Positions 1 to 8,079 of a DNA stretch of 15,737 bases are shown here, in pieces. Position 1 is the stretch's first letter. The number at the start of each line of letters is the position of its first letter. Below the pieces are notes generated by a model, which searched no databases, was not told the DNA's origin, and was given only the letters and a program-made list of their open reading frames with translations. The stretch is from JAYPLE01 sp047627515 (lineage in GTDB: Bacteria; Bacteroidota; Bacteroidia; Cytophagales; Cyclobacteriaceae). A program made the translations under genes and the position numbers. Location: the NCBI GenBank assembly GCA_047627515.1, contig JBLHTU010000079.1, forward strand, positions 1 to 15,737, read 5' to 3'.

Positions 1-341
1 CACTTGATTTTGCCATCAGCCATATTGATACTTTTGCCGTTTTGGCGGGTACGCACAATGATTACAGTAGTGCTTATCTAGCAGATTTAATGCACCAAAA
101 AGGGATAGATCTATCCGACGACCGAGTATATTTTTCACAATTACTGGGCATGAGCGACCATATATCTTTCAAGTTGTCAGCCGAAGGATACAATGTGGCT
201 AAGTATATGCCCTATGGGCCAGTAGAGAAAGTATTGCCCTACCTTTTCCGAAGAGCGGAGGAAAATACCTCTATCAAAGGACAGGGTAGCCGAGAGTATA
301 CATTGATAAGACAAGAGATAAAAAGAAGAAAAGCATCATAA
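1..341 (+). CDS. Proline dehydrogenase, C-terminal part (5' end outside window)
   Basis: This is the last 112 codons of a proline dehydrogenase, the FAD enzyme that oxidises L-proline to pyrroline-5-carboxylate as the first step of proline catabolism. The reading frame is open from base 3, so the gene starts before the window. Diagnostic residues seen are FSQLLGMSDHISF, the segment YNVAKYMPYGPV, and FRRAEENTS. The paired arginines (codons at 249-254) match the RR of the family (known from E. coli PutA) that binds the proline carboxylate. There is no sign of a fused P5C dehydrogenase domain, because the protein stops about 20 residues after this motif, so it is a monofunctional enzyme. Its TAA stop overlaps the ATG of lysS by one base (TAATG), which suggests translational coupling. 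Confidence 0.9.
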   Translation, partial: LDFAISHIDTFAVLAGTHNDYSSAYLADLMHQKGIDLSDDRVYFSQLLGMSDHISFKLSAEGYNVAKYMPYGPVEKVLPYLFRRAEENTSIKGQGSREYTLIRQEIKRRKAS

Positions 342-2062
342 TGCAATACAGCGAACAAGAAATACAGCGTCGAAACGAGAGGAAAGAATTAATGGAAATG
401 GGCATTGACCCGTATCCAGCGGCCCTTTACCCTGTGACGACTTCGGCCGTGGAGATTCAGAAGGATTTTGCGGAAAACCCAGCTGCTTTTACAGAGATAT
501 CCATTGCGGGGAGAATAATGAGCAGAAGAATAATGGGGAGTGCCTCTTTCGCTGAACTCCAAGATGCAACAGGTCGAATCCAGTTTTATTTGCGACGAGA
601 TGACATCTGCCCTGGAGAAGATAAGACCTTGTACAACACTGTTTTCAAAAAGAAACTTGATATAGGAGATATCATCGGATTACGAGGATTTGTCTTCACT
701 ACACAGGTGGGAGAGATCTCCATACATGTGCAGGAATTTACTATACTATCAAAATCTCTGCGCCCTCTACCAATCGTGAAAGAAGCGACAGATGATGCCG
801 GAGAAAAGAAGACATGGGATGCTTTTTCTGATCCTGAGCAGCGCTACCGACAACGCTATCTTGACTTGATTGTCAACCCACATATCAAGGAGACTTTCGT
901 CAAAAGAACAAAATTGGTAAATACGATCAGGGATCATTTCAATGAAAAAGGATACCTGGAAGTAGAAACACCCATACTGCAACCTATCCATGGAGGTGCC
1001 GCCGCAAGGCCATTCCAGACGCATCATAATTCGCTGGATATGACGCTGTATCTACGCATAGCTAATGAGCTTTATTTAAAAAGACTAATTGTAGGGGGCT
1101 TTGATGGTGTCTATGAGTTTTCGAAGGATTTTAGGAATGAGGGGATGTCGAGATTTCACAATCCGGAATTCACTCAAGTAGAGCTATACGTAGCCTACAA
1201 AGATTATTTCTGGATGATGGACTTGATGGAAGAGCTAGTAGAGCGAATTGCAATCAATGTCAATGGGAGCACCAAATTACAGGTAGGTGAAAATTTGATT
1301 GATTTCAAACGACCCTGGAAACGCTTCACCATGTTTGAAGCCATCGATCATTTCACTGGAGTGGATATCTCCAAAATGGATGAGGACGGTTTGAGATCGA
1401 CTGCCAGAATGCTCAAGGTGGAAATCGATGAGACTATGGGTAAAGCCAAAATAATTGATGAGATTTTCGGTGAAAAATGTGAGGCAAAGCTCATCCAACC
1501 AACATTTATTACTGATTACCCTGAGGAGATGTCTCCGTTGACTAAGAAGCATCGAAGTAAGCCGGGCATGGTTGAGCGATTCGAGGCAATCTGTAATGGT
1601 AAGGAGATCATGAATTCTTATTCTGAGCTAAACGATCCCGTGGATCAACGTCAGCGATTTGAAGATCAACTGGAATTAGCAAAAAGAGGAGATGAGGAGG
1701 CGATGGCTTTGGACGAGGACTTCTTGCGTGCGCTTGAGTACGGCATGCCCCCTACAGCAGGGGTCGGTTTAGGGATCGATCGATTGACCATGATTATGAC
1801 TAACTCAGCCTCGATTCAGGATGTACTGTTTTTCCCTCAAATGAGGCCTGAGAAAAAGAATATTGCCGTCGAACTAGGTGAGGATGAGAAGCTGGTTTTC
1901 GATTTACTCAAGCCGCACAATCGACTGGAGCTTGAAGTGCTAAAAGATCAGGCCAACTTGAGCAATAAAAAGTGGGACAAGGCGATCAAGGGTTTGAGAA
2001 ATGCTGGCGTAGCCATTGTTGCAAAGACAGACGAAGGCCTGTTTATCGAAGTAACAGCATAG
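341..2062 (+). CDS. lysS: Lysyl-tRNA synthetase, class II
   Basis: This enzyme charges tRNA-Lys with lysine using ATP in the cytoplasm. The 573-residue protein has an N-terminal OB-fold anticodon-binding domain (about residues 50-150), the family segment RYRQRYLDL (168-176), class II motif 1 (about 199-214, GYLEVETPIL), motif 2 (about 262-285, with FRNEGMSRFHNPEF) and motif 3 (about 474-490, GVGLGIDRL). The core ends near FFPQMRPE (497-504), where the E. coli enzyme also ends. About 70 further residues follow, as is usual in Bacteroidota LysRS. The ATG overlaps the stop of the proline dehydrogenase gene. The downstream gene is convergent, with only 17 bases between the two stops and no obvious terminator there. 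Confidence 0.97.
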   Translation: MQYSEQEIQRRNERKELMEMGIDPYPAALYPVTTSAVEIQKDFAENPAAFTEISIAGRIMSRRIMGSASFAELQDATGRIQFYLRRDDICPGEDKTLYNTVFKKKLDIGDIIGLRGFVFTTQVGEISIHVQEFTILSKSLRPLPIVKEATDDAGEKKTWDAFSDPEQRYRQRYLDLIVNPHIKETFVKRTKLVNTIRDHFNEKGYLEVETPILQPIHGGAAARPFQTHHNSLDMTLYLRIANELYLKRLIVGGFDGVYEFSKDFRNEGMSRFHNPEFTQVELYVAYKDYFWMMDLMEELVERIAINVNGSTKLQVGENLIDFKRPWKRFTMFEAIDHFTGVDISKMDEDGLRSTARMLKVEIDETMGKAKIIDEIFGEKCEAKLIQPTFITDYPEEMSPLTKKHRSKPGMVERFEAICNGKEIMNSYSELNDPVDQRQRFEDQLELAKRGDEEAMALDEDFLRALEYGMPPTAGVGLGIDRLTMIMTNSASIQDVLFFPQMRPEKKNIAVELGEDEKLVFDLLKPHNRLELEVLKDQANLSNKKWDKAIKGLRNAGVAIVAKTDEGLFIEVTA

Positions 2063-2079
2063 TACGCATGCTCGTAAGA

Positions 2080-4494
2080 TTAGAACGACCATTGAAGTGC
2101 TAATATCGCATTTCTGCCCGCTCCAGATATGCCAGAAGCAAACGGTCTGTAGCGCTGATCTGTTATGTTTTCTAACCCTAGATTCAGTTGTAAGGCTTTG
2201 TTAATTATGTAGCCTGCTTTGAGGTTGATTGTGTACCAGCTAGGCGCGTAATTGCGCCCTGATCGATCCTTTGCATATATCTCATCTTTTTGTCGCTCCT
2301 CGAAGGGTAAATCGCTTGCTGTTTTTCGACCTTGGTATACGGCATACAGCTGGATAGTTATACTCTTCTTATTGAACCTTACACTACTTTGACCAAAGGC
2401 GGGAGCAGCATGCCTTGCCGGGCTAACAGTGCCATCATCGAGTTCCTCTTCACCAATCTGCGCATTGTAATCGCTCCTGATGCGGAGGTAATCTGTCAGG
2501 AATAACTCGATACTCATCTGCGCGCCAAATACTCGGGCTTGAGCTGCATTTTGAATGCTTTGTACTTGGCTCAGTGTGCCGTCATAGAGTATGGAATCTT
2601 GACCATTGAATCTAGCATTGCGACGTACCATCGCATGATCAAGCAAGGTGTAATATCCGGTGGCCTCAAGCTTTATTTTTTCGAATAGAATTTTCGCAGT
2701 ACTTAGATCTACATTGTAAGCATATTCGGCTGATAGCGTACTATTTGGAACAGTAACGCTTCCTGGTTCGGAGTCAAAAATCTTTCCGATGTCATCTACA
2801 TTTGGTGATCTAAAGGCGGTGCCGGCGCTACTACTAATAGTCCAACTATCGGAGGCTCGATAGACCATCCCGATCGCACCAGTCAAGGCAATGTCAGTGT
2901 TTCGAATATCTTCCAAAGGAATCTGAAATTCTGAGGGGTCAAAAGCGGTCTTCACCGAAAATTGATTGACTCTCAGACCTGAGGTGAGGGTGAGTTTTGG
3001 GCGGATGTATAGCTCTGTATTTGCATATATGGCCCCACTGTGCCAGTTGGCATCTGGATACCTGGGCTGAGCAAATAGGGTCTGTTCTGTGTTGAGGTCT
3101 ATTGAAGATCCTGTTGATTTCACTAGGTTAGTGACCCACTCCGCGCCATAGTACAGTTGACCCTTTTTCGTGATTTTCTTTACCAAGTCTATATTGACAC
3201 TGTAGGCATCCACATTTTCTACTCGAGTAGTTCGCTCAGGGCTATTGAGGTTTCGAGTAATTCTACTCTCGCCAAATCGCTGGAATGCCATTCGAGTAGT
3301 TAGCTGATCATATATTACTGTCGGTCCCTTATTATCTATTTTTAGTAGATGCATTTGCCAACTCTGAGGACCGTAATCCCATTCTCCATATCGTGGCAGA
3401 CCATTTCTGACTCTACTTTGTCTATCATATCGACCGTAAGGTGAAGTTTTGGAATAATGATAGCCATATTCCAGATTCCATTGCTTTGAGGGGGCATAGC
3501 GTATTTTCTGCATGAAGTTGGATTGCGCATAGGCCGAAGGTATTTGCAGCAGCTCATCTTCTTGTTGGATTACCACGTCCATAGCACCTCTTGACTCAAC
3601 GTACACAGTCTTAAGGTAGTCATCAGGGCCATTGCTGCCTTGGCGGAGGTGATTGTAATCCCAGCGGCTGAGGCTTGTGATGGAGGCCCATTTCTCCTTG
3701 CTCAGCATGACGTCCACATGGCCGGTTTTTTCTTGATTAGCTGACGAATATCTCGTATTCACCTTTCCTGAAACCTCCAACACTTCTGACCTTGACAACC
3801 TGAGTTTCAAGGTTTGAAAGCTCATCACCCCTCCGATGGCATCACTACCGTAAATAACAGACCCTGGACCAAAAAGGATTTCGGCACTTTCTGTTGCGAA
3901 GGGATCCAAGTTGATAACATTTTGAATATTGCCTCCACGAAAGATTGCGTTGTTCATTCTGACACCATCGACGGTATATATTAATCGGTTAGTGGCAAAG
4001 CCCCGGATCATTGGGCTACCTCCACCTTGCTGACTCTTTTGTACGAACACCGAGCCAGACGCACTTAGTAGATCAGCCGCAGTCTGAGGTTGAATCAGAC
4101 CAATTTCTTTGGCAGAAATAGTAGTTATTTTGCTGGCTACATTGCTGGATGTTTGTCTCCACCTAGTTGCAGATACTACTACGTTTTCTAAGCTGATCAA
4201 TGCAGACTTTAGGTAGAGAATATCTCCCGTTTTGAGCGTGTCAATTTGCATGATTGTACGCGTTTGATGACTTACAGAACGCAGCAACAGCTTTTCAGCT
4301 CCATTGAATATCGAAAGATTGACGGAACCGTCTTCTTTTGTGATCGCAAAAGCATCTGGGGTGTTGCCGGTAATGGTGACCCAAGGTAGCGGCTCATTTG
4401 TTCTTTGATCACGTATGCTGATCTCCTGCGCAACCGAACAAATGGGAAGAGCCAATGCTAAAAAAAGAAAATATGCTTTAGATCTGGGGTTCAC
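2080..4494 (-). CDS. TonB-dependent outer-membrane receptor
   Basis: This is an outer-membrane active-transport receptor of 804 residues, powered by TonB-ExbB-ExbD; the substrate is unknown. Domains in order: signal peptide (1-22, cut near SVAQ); a carboxypeptidase-regulatory-like beta domain (about 24-100), common in Bacteroidota receptors; a TonB-box-like ENVVVSAT (103-110); a plug (about 112-230) with PMIRGFATNR, VDGVRMNNAIF and GPGSVIYGSDAIGGV; then a beta-barrel ending in a terminal phenylalanine (QWSF). Residues 561-565 (FRSPN) and 582-587 (VPNSTL) resemble the FRAP and NPNL boxes of haem/siderophore receptors. No histidine lies between them, so a haem role is not supported. The start is GTG: no in-frame ATG exists nearby, and GTG gives a normal signal peptide. 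No SusD-like partner is adjacent. Confidence 0.93.
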   Translation of the reverse strand: MNPRSKAYFLFLALALPICSVAQEISIRDQRTNEPLPWVTITGNTPDAFAITKEDGSVNLSIFNGAEKLLLRSVSHQTRTIMQIDTLKTGDILYLKSALISLENVVVSATRWRQTSSNVASKITTISAKEIGLIQPQTAADLLSASGSVFVQKSQQGGGSPMIRGFATNRLIYTVDGVRMNNAIFRGGNIQNVINLDPFATESAEILFGPGSVIYGSDAIGGVMSFQTLKLRLSRSEVLEVSGKVNTRYSSANQEKTGHVDVMLSKEKWASITSLSRWDYNHLRQGSNGPDDYLKTVYVESRGAMDVVIQQEDELLQIPSAYAQSNFMQKIRYAPSKQWNLEYGYHYSKTSPYGRYDRQSRVRNGLPRYGEWDYGPQSWQMHLLKIDNKGPTVIYDQLTTRMAFQRFGESRITRNLNSPERTTRVENVDAYSVNIDLVKKITKKGQLYYGAEWVTNLVKSTGSSIDLNTEQTLFAQPRYPDANWHSGAIYANTELYIRPKLTLTSGLRVNQFSVKTAFDPSEFQIPLEDIRNTDIALTGAIGMVYRASDSWTISSSAGTAFRSPNVDDIGKIFDSEPGSVTVPNSTLSAEYAYNVDLSTAKILFEKIKLEATGYYTLLDHAMVRRNARFNGQDSILYDGTLSQVQSIQNAAQARVFGAQMSIELFLTDYLRIRSDYNAQIGEEELDDGTVSPARHAAPAFGQSSVRFNKKSITIQLYAVYQGRKTASDLPFEERQKDEIYAKDRSGRNYAPSWYTINLKAGYIINKALQLNLGLENITDQRYRPFASGISGAGRNAILALQWSF

Positions 4495-4522
4495 GATAGC
4501 AATGATCAGATAATCTTCTTAC

Positions 4523-4550
4523 AAAAACGGATTCTTAGTTCAGAATACGT
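4523..4550 (-). terminator. Possible Rho-independent terminator or attenuator
   Basis: Read on the minus strand, ACG-T-ATTCT, loop GAACTA, AGAAT-C-CGT forms an eight-base-pair stem with one internal mismatch. It runs directly into a five-T tract (the A run at 4523-4527 on the plus strand). It lies about 52 bases after the SGNH hydrolase stop and 29 bases before the receptor GTG. It could end the upstream transcript or attenuate the receptor gene. The stem is AT-rich, so the call is tentative. Confidence 0.35.
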
Positions 4551-4601
4551 AATAAAGATTTGATTAGTGGTCAGAAGAGGCAAGTAATTGATCTCCAGGT
4601 T

Positions 4602-5186
4602 TTACAGCTGCAATCGGACAGCTTCAGCCCAGAGCTTATATCCGACCTGGTTAAGGTGTAGCCCATCAGCGAGAAAGGCATCAGGTCGCGGAAGCCCTTC
4701 ATCATTTAACAACGCATCAAAGACGTTGATCTGATAGGCATTAGGTATGTTATTTAGATGTTCTCCCATCAGCCGATTAGCTAACAGAATTGTATCCAGC
4801 TTTGCAAGCCGCTGAATGCTGGGTTTGATCGATATGGCAGATAATTTCGATGTAGGAAATTTGACATTGATCATTTCACATAGCAGTTTGAATCGTTCGA
4901 AAATTTCATAGGCATCATACCCTTGAGAAAGATCGTTATCACCTCCGTAAATAACGATCTGTGCGGGTTTAATGGAAGCGAAAACACGATCAAAGTAGTA
5001 GATGCAGGCGTCAAAATGTGATCCTCCAAATCCAAGATTCATGCAGTTAATAGGAGCTAAGTCAACTTGCATGGTTGACCATAATCGAATCGTTGAACTT
5101 CCATACAGTGTGACAAGATGTTCTGGGTTGGTGTTTCGAGCGATTCGCCGCTCTAGCAATCTGATGTTTTGTTCAAACTCTATCAT
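4602..5186 (-). CDS. SGNH/GDSL-family hydrolase (cytoplasmic)
   Basis: This is a 194-residue SGNH-fold esterase/lipase-like hydrolase; the substrate cannot be read from sequence. The four family blocks are visible: block I LYGSSTIRLW (catalytic Ser31), block II NLGFGGS (oxyanion glycine about 52), block III GGDNDL (Asn84), and block V DGLHLNQVGY (Asp174 and His177 of the triad). There is no signal peptide or membrane segment, so it should act in the cytoplasm. I chose the ATG at 5186 rather than the TTG one codon upstream. It starts 8 bases after the stop of the CNBD-acyltransferase gene, so the two are almost certainly co-transcribed. A role in hydrolysing acyl esters linked to the acyltransferase is inference from this pairing only. 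Confidence 0.88.
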   Translation of the reverse strand: MIEFEQNIRLLERRIARNTNPEHLVTLYGSSTIRLWSTMQVDLAPINCMNLGFGGSHFDACIYYFDRVFASIKPAQIVIYGGDNDLSQGYDAYEIFERFKLLCEMINVKFPTSKLSAISIKPSIQRLAKLDTILLANRLMGEHLNNIPNAYQINVFDALLNDEGLPRPDAFLADGLHLNQVGYKLWAEAVRLQL

Positions 5187-5194
5187 CAATTTGC

Positions 5195-7120
5195 CTAAGT
5201 AATCGTCTGTATTTCTGACCTATAGACAGCTTCCAACGTTGTTAAATACGCTTTCATTTCGTGCTTATCGCTGGGATTACCTATGTGGTCGCTCAATCTA
5301 ATAGGTTTTAAGATTTTGGCTACAAAGGTGTTATGCCTAGCTCTTTTATCAAAATTAGCCATCACAACGGGAACAATCAGTGGCTCATTTGGTAAACTAA
5401 GAGCGAGTCGAAATGCTCCACTTTTGAAGATACCCGGAGACTCATGCGTTTCGTACGAGGTGCCTTCCGGGCTGATGATTAGATTTTGACCTTGTGAAAG
5501 CAATAGACCGGCCTTGTCAAAAAAGTCCTTTCGAGCCTTCTCGCGATAGGCATGATTTTGATATACCTCATCTGATTCATGCGTGTAGACATCGATGTGT
5601 TGCAGCCGACTGTAGTAATCATAGTGTCCGTACTCTATGTCTCTACCCACACGCACTACCCTTAGACCTGGATCATTGTACTGCTTGTACAGAATCATAC
5701 TACTAATGAAATGACTATCTAGTGTTACTTGAAAGTTATTAGGTAGCGTGTTGTGTGGGTCGTTTTTCAAGTGATTGTAAATGAATATATGACCTGCATT
5801 GCTAGGGAGATTTTCTACGCCCGACACACGATATGAAACTGTGCTAAATGCGTGATTGACTGCTTGGGCACAAACGGTCCTTGCATATCTTGGATCGACA
5901 CCATGCGGAAGACTACAAACGTCCTGATAGACTTTAATCAGTTGCTGAAAGAAGCTGTATTCTTTCTGAAGCTCTTGTGTATTATCAAGACAGACAGAAG
6001 CTAGTTGCTTTTCCACCGCAGTCCCATGCTGATGCAATTGGTGTAAGATATCGAAAGCTCTTTGTTGTGTCCGTGGCTCCTGGAGGAGGTGCGGTATTTC
6101 ATGCAAAGAGGAGGTGAGTTCCAATTTTGCAGATTGGCTTTCTATAAGGTTCCTCAGTGCAATCCACTCTTTCTCAGAAACGAGGTTTAGCACTTTGGTA
6201 CGAATCATTTGCGTCTGATGGCTTACTAGCCATAGCAGTCTTTGATAATATTTACCGGCAAGAGATTTGTTTTTTTGTAACAGTTCATCCAGACTTGACC
6301 AGCTGATAAAGTAAGTCGATGAAGGTACTCTTGCAATGGCTCTTGCGTAGTTGGTTTCCGATTCACTGATTTGCCAAGAGATATTGAAGCCGGGGGTAGA
6401 GATCGATCGAAAAAGGATCTGTTTACCGTTCTCTTCATTCTCAAAGAAAAAGTCAATCCACCCTTCTTTGAGGAGGTAGAAACCTTCTTTTTGTTCTTTT
6501 TTGTTAAAAAGGGCGTCACCTACACGGTGGTCTCTTTTGTGAAAAAATCTGCAGAATTCATATAACTCCGGATCCGTAAAGACTTCGAAAAATGGAGATC
6601 TTCGCAGAAAATCGATCAGGTAGATATCAGGTAATTCAAATTCTTCTTGCGTGGTGCTCTCTTGAGCGATAGCAGGTATCCATGCCGGAGCTACTTTGCT
6701 CAAGTGAATCAACGATTCCTCTATTAGTGCATTCGCTTTAGATAAAAGAAACTCATGAAAAACTCTCCCAAATTCTGCTGATTCATTTGCACTATTTGTC
6801 AAGTTGGAGATATCAAATTGTAATAGCGTTGCTTGAGGGCTTGCAACGACCATCTCCACGGTATATCTATAAGGTGGGCTTATTGCGGACCAGCCGATTG
6901 GCGCTAGGTCCCCAGTGATGTTTCCAATTTTTATACGCTGATCATCTTCTTCTCTTGTCGCATAGACATCGATTGTGCCTTCTTTTAGTAAGTACAGATA
7001 TTTTCCTGTCTGGTACTGTCTTGTCAGCCTATGGCCGCAAGTCATTTCCACAACCGAGTCAGATTGTTGTAGCAGTAGGGTAGGTATTTGAACTGGGAAT
7101 TCGACTTTTATGTCAAGCAA
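5195..7120 (-). CDS. Double cyclic-nucleotide-binding-like / PlsC-type acyltransferase fusion
   Basis: A 641-residue multidomain protein. Residues about 20-125 and 167-290 each resemble a Crp-type cyclic-nucleotide-binding beta-roll (YLYLLKEGTIDVY; GFYLLKEGWIDFFF). Neither shows the FGE...R-A phosphate-binding cassette clearly; the second keeps only YARAIA. Residues about 290-430 look helical. The C-terminal part (about 430-640) is a lysophospholipid-acyltransferase-like domain with block II VGRDIEYG (491-498), block III SPEGTS (550-555, followed by FKSG) and block IV LIVPVV (581-586). Block I is odd: NHLKND (449-454) has H-x3-D, not H-x4-D, while LDSHF (467-471) looks like the usual context after the acid. 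There is no signal peptide or transmembrane helix. The likely reaction, acyl transfer to a lysolipid, is inferred. The start is TTG after an in-frame stop; ATG at codon 26 is the alternative. Confidence 0.8.
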   Translation of the reverse strand: MLDIKVEFPVQIPTLLLQQSDSVVEMTCGHRLTRQYQTGKYLYLLKEGTIDVYATREEDDQRIKIGNITGDLAPIGWSAISPPYRYTVEMVVASPQATLLQFDISNLTNSANESAEFGRVFHEFLLSKANALIEESLIHLSKVAPAWIPAIAQESTTQEEFELPDIYLIDFLRRSPFFEVFTDPELYEFCRFFHKRDHRVGDALFNKKEQKEGFYLLKEGWIDFFFENEENGKQILFRSISTPGFNISWQISESETNYARAIARVPSSTYFISWSSLDELLQKNKSLAGKYYQRLLWLVSHQTQMIRTKVLNLVSEKEWIALRNLIESQSAKLELTSSLHEIPHLLQEPRTQQRAFDILHQLHQHGTAVEKQLASVCLDNTQELQKEYSFFQQLIKVYQDVCSLPHGVDPRYARTVCAQAVNHAFSTVSYRVSGVENLPSNAGHIFIYNHLKNDPHNTLPNNFQVTLDSHFISSMILYKQYNDPGLRVVRVGRDIEYGHYDYYSRLQHIDVYTHESDEVYQNHAYREKARKDFFDKAGLLLSQGQNLIISPEGTSYETHESPGIFKSGAFRLALSLPNEPLIVPVVMANFDKRARHNTFVAKILKPIRLSDHIGNPSDKHEMKAYLTTLEAVYRSEIQTIT

Positions 7121-7126
7121 GGCTAT

Positions 7127-7152
7127 TTCAATTGAATGCTGTGAATATCACA
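7127..7152. promoter_or_regulatory. Two palindromes upstream of the CNBD-acyltransferase gene
   Basis: TTCAATTGAA (7127-7136) is a perfect 10-base palindrome. TGTGAATATCACA (7140-7152) is a perfect inverted repeat of TGTGA around a 3-base centre. Both lie within about 32 bases upstream of the TTG start at 7120. The half-site matches that of E. coli CRP, but CRP needs a 6-base spacer, so this is not a canonical CRP site. It may be an operator for some dimeric regulator, or a chance pattern in AT-rich DNA. Confidence 0.3.
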
Positions 7153-7207
7153 ACAAGAATAAGTTTATTTTGAAATATATTGAACGATTTAGTAATTTAT
7201 TTGAAAA

Positions 7208-8059
7208 TCATTCGAAAACAACAATAGCGATTTTCTCACCGGAGGGATGCATGGCAAGCCTGCTAATATTTCCTAGTCCATAATCAGATAAGTCTGCAAC
7301 TAACTCCCAGTCTAAATCAGTTCCAGGATTATATCTCAAAAGCAGGTTCTTGTCCCCCATCAGAATAAGTCCCTGATTTGTCCAGACCATGTCTTCACTG
7401 TCTTCTGGTGTACGAGTGAGGGTGGTTTCTTCAAAGCTATTGATGTCTAGCAGTTTTATGAGCCATTCCTCATTCGCCTTATCGATAAATGACAGAGCAT
7501 TGCGTGATGCAATATGATGAAGTGATCTACCAATATTTTCACGGATGATCTCAGCCCGTTGATTTTTAATATCTAGCTTTTGCAGGGTAGATTGTGGCCC
7601 GAGTACGAAGGCAAACATTAGGTTTTCATTGACCCATGCGTGGTAGCCAATTTTCAGGTAGGGGATTAGGATTTGGCCCTTACCGCCGTTGAGACTGTAT
7701 CGCCATAAGAGTTGTCTGCCATCCTGCTCTAGCTGGACTGCTGAGCATTCAAAAGAGCCTGGTATTTGTACAGGGCTGTATTCTCCGCCAGGTGTATCAG
7801 ATAGCCATACTTTCTTTTGAGATGCTAGTTCATACTTGATGATATCTGTCTGTCCATTTCGCGTAGAAGCGTACAGTAGCGTACCCCCTGCGCTCGAAAA
7901 GGAAGGCTGATTATCGTAGCCAGGGTTATTGGAGACATTGATCGGATTAGATAGTGCGCCGTCGATATCGATATCAAAGAGGTATACCTCTGTATTGGGC
8001 TGAGCATTTGCATAAAGCATGCATCCAATCAGACTAAATCCAATAAGCAAGTGTTTCAT
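7208..8059 (-). CDS. Secreted PD40 (TolB-like) beta-propeller protein
   Basis: A 283-residue exported protein of unknown specific function. It has an N-terminal signal sequence with probable cleavage after YANA (residue 19) before Q. A looser lipobox reading (LIGC, Cys13) is possible but would leave a very short signal. Residues about 49-78 carry a PD40/WD40-like repeat (QPSFSSAGGTLLYASTRNG), and further weak repeats run to the end (for example HPSGEKIAIV at 271-280). It is short for a full six-blade TolB propeller. I chose the ATG at 8059 rather than a TTG two codons upstream because it gives a standard signal peptide. It begins 20 bases after the fhs stop and probably shares its transcript. 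The next gene downstream is 87 bases away. Confidence 0.75.
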   Translation of the reverse strand: MKHLLIGFSLIGCMLYANAQPNTEVYLFDIDIDGALSNPINVSNNPGYDNQPSFSSAGGTLLYASTRNGQTDIIKYELASQKKVWLSDTPGGEYSPVQIPGSFECSAVQLEQDGRQLLWRYSLNGGKGQILIPYLKIGYHAWVNENLMFAFVLGPQSTLQKLDIKNQRAEIIRENIGRSLHHIASRNALSFIDKANEEWLIKLLDINSFEETTLTRTPEDSEDMVWTNQGLILMGDKNLLLRYNPGTDLDWELVADLSDYGLGNISRLAMHPSGEKIAIVVFE

Positions 8060-8071
8060 GAGCAAGTGTTT
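8046..8071. repeat. 15-base-period direct repeat spanning a start codon
   Basis: AGCAAGTGTTT occurs at 8046-8056 and again at 8061-8071, with CATG between. On the coding strand an AAACACTTGCT unit lies on both sides of the ATG of the PD40 gene, and the upstream copy is in frame with it. This looks like a short tandem duplication. Its effect, if any, would be on translation initiation. Confidence 0.8.
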
Positions 8072-8079
8072 TTAATTGA

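Noticed and set aside
2080..4494. SusC-type polysaccharide utilisation receptor
   Set aside because: The protein is shorter than typical SusC proteins and has no SusD neighbour or glycoside hydrolases nearby.
7140..7152. Canonical CRP binding site
   Set aside because: The half-sites match but the spacer is 3 bases, not 6, so it cannot be called a CRP site; kept only as an unassigned palindrome.
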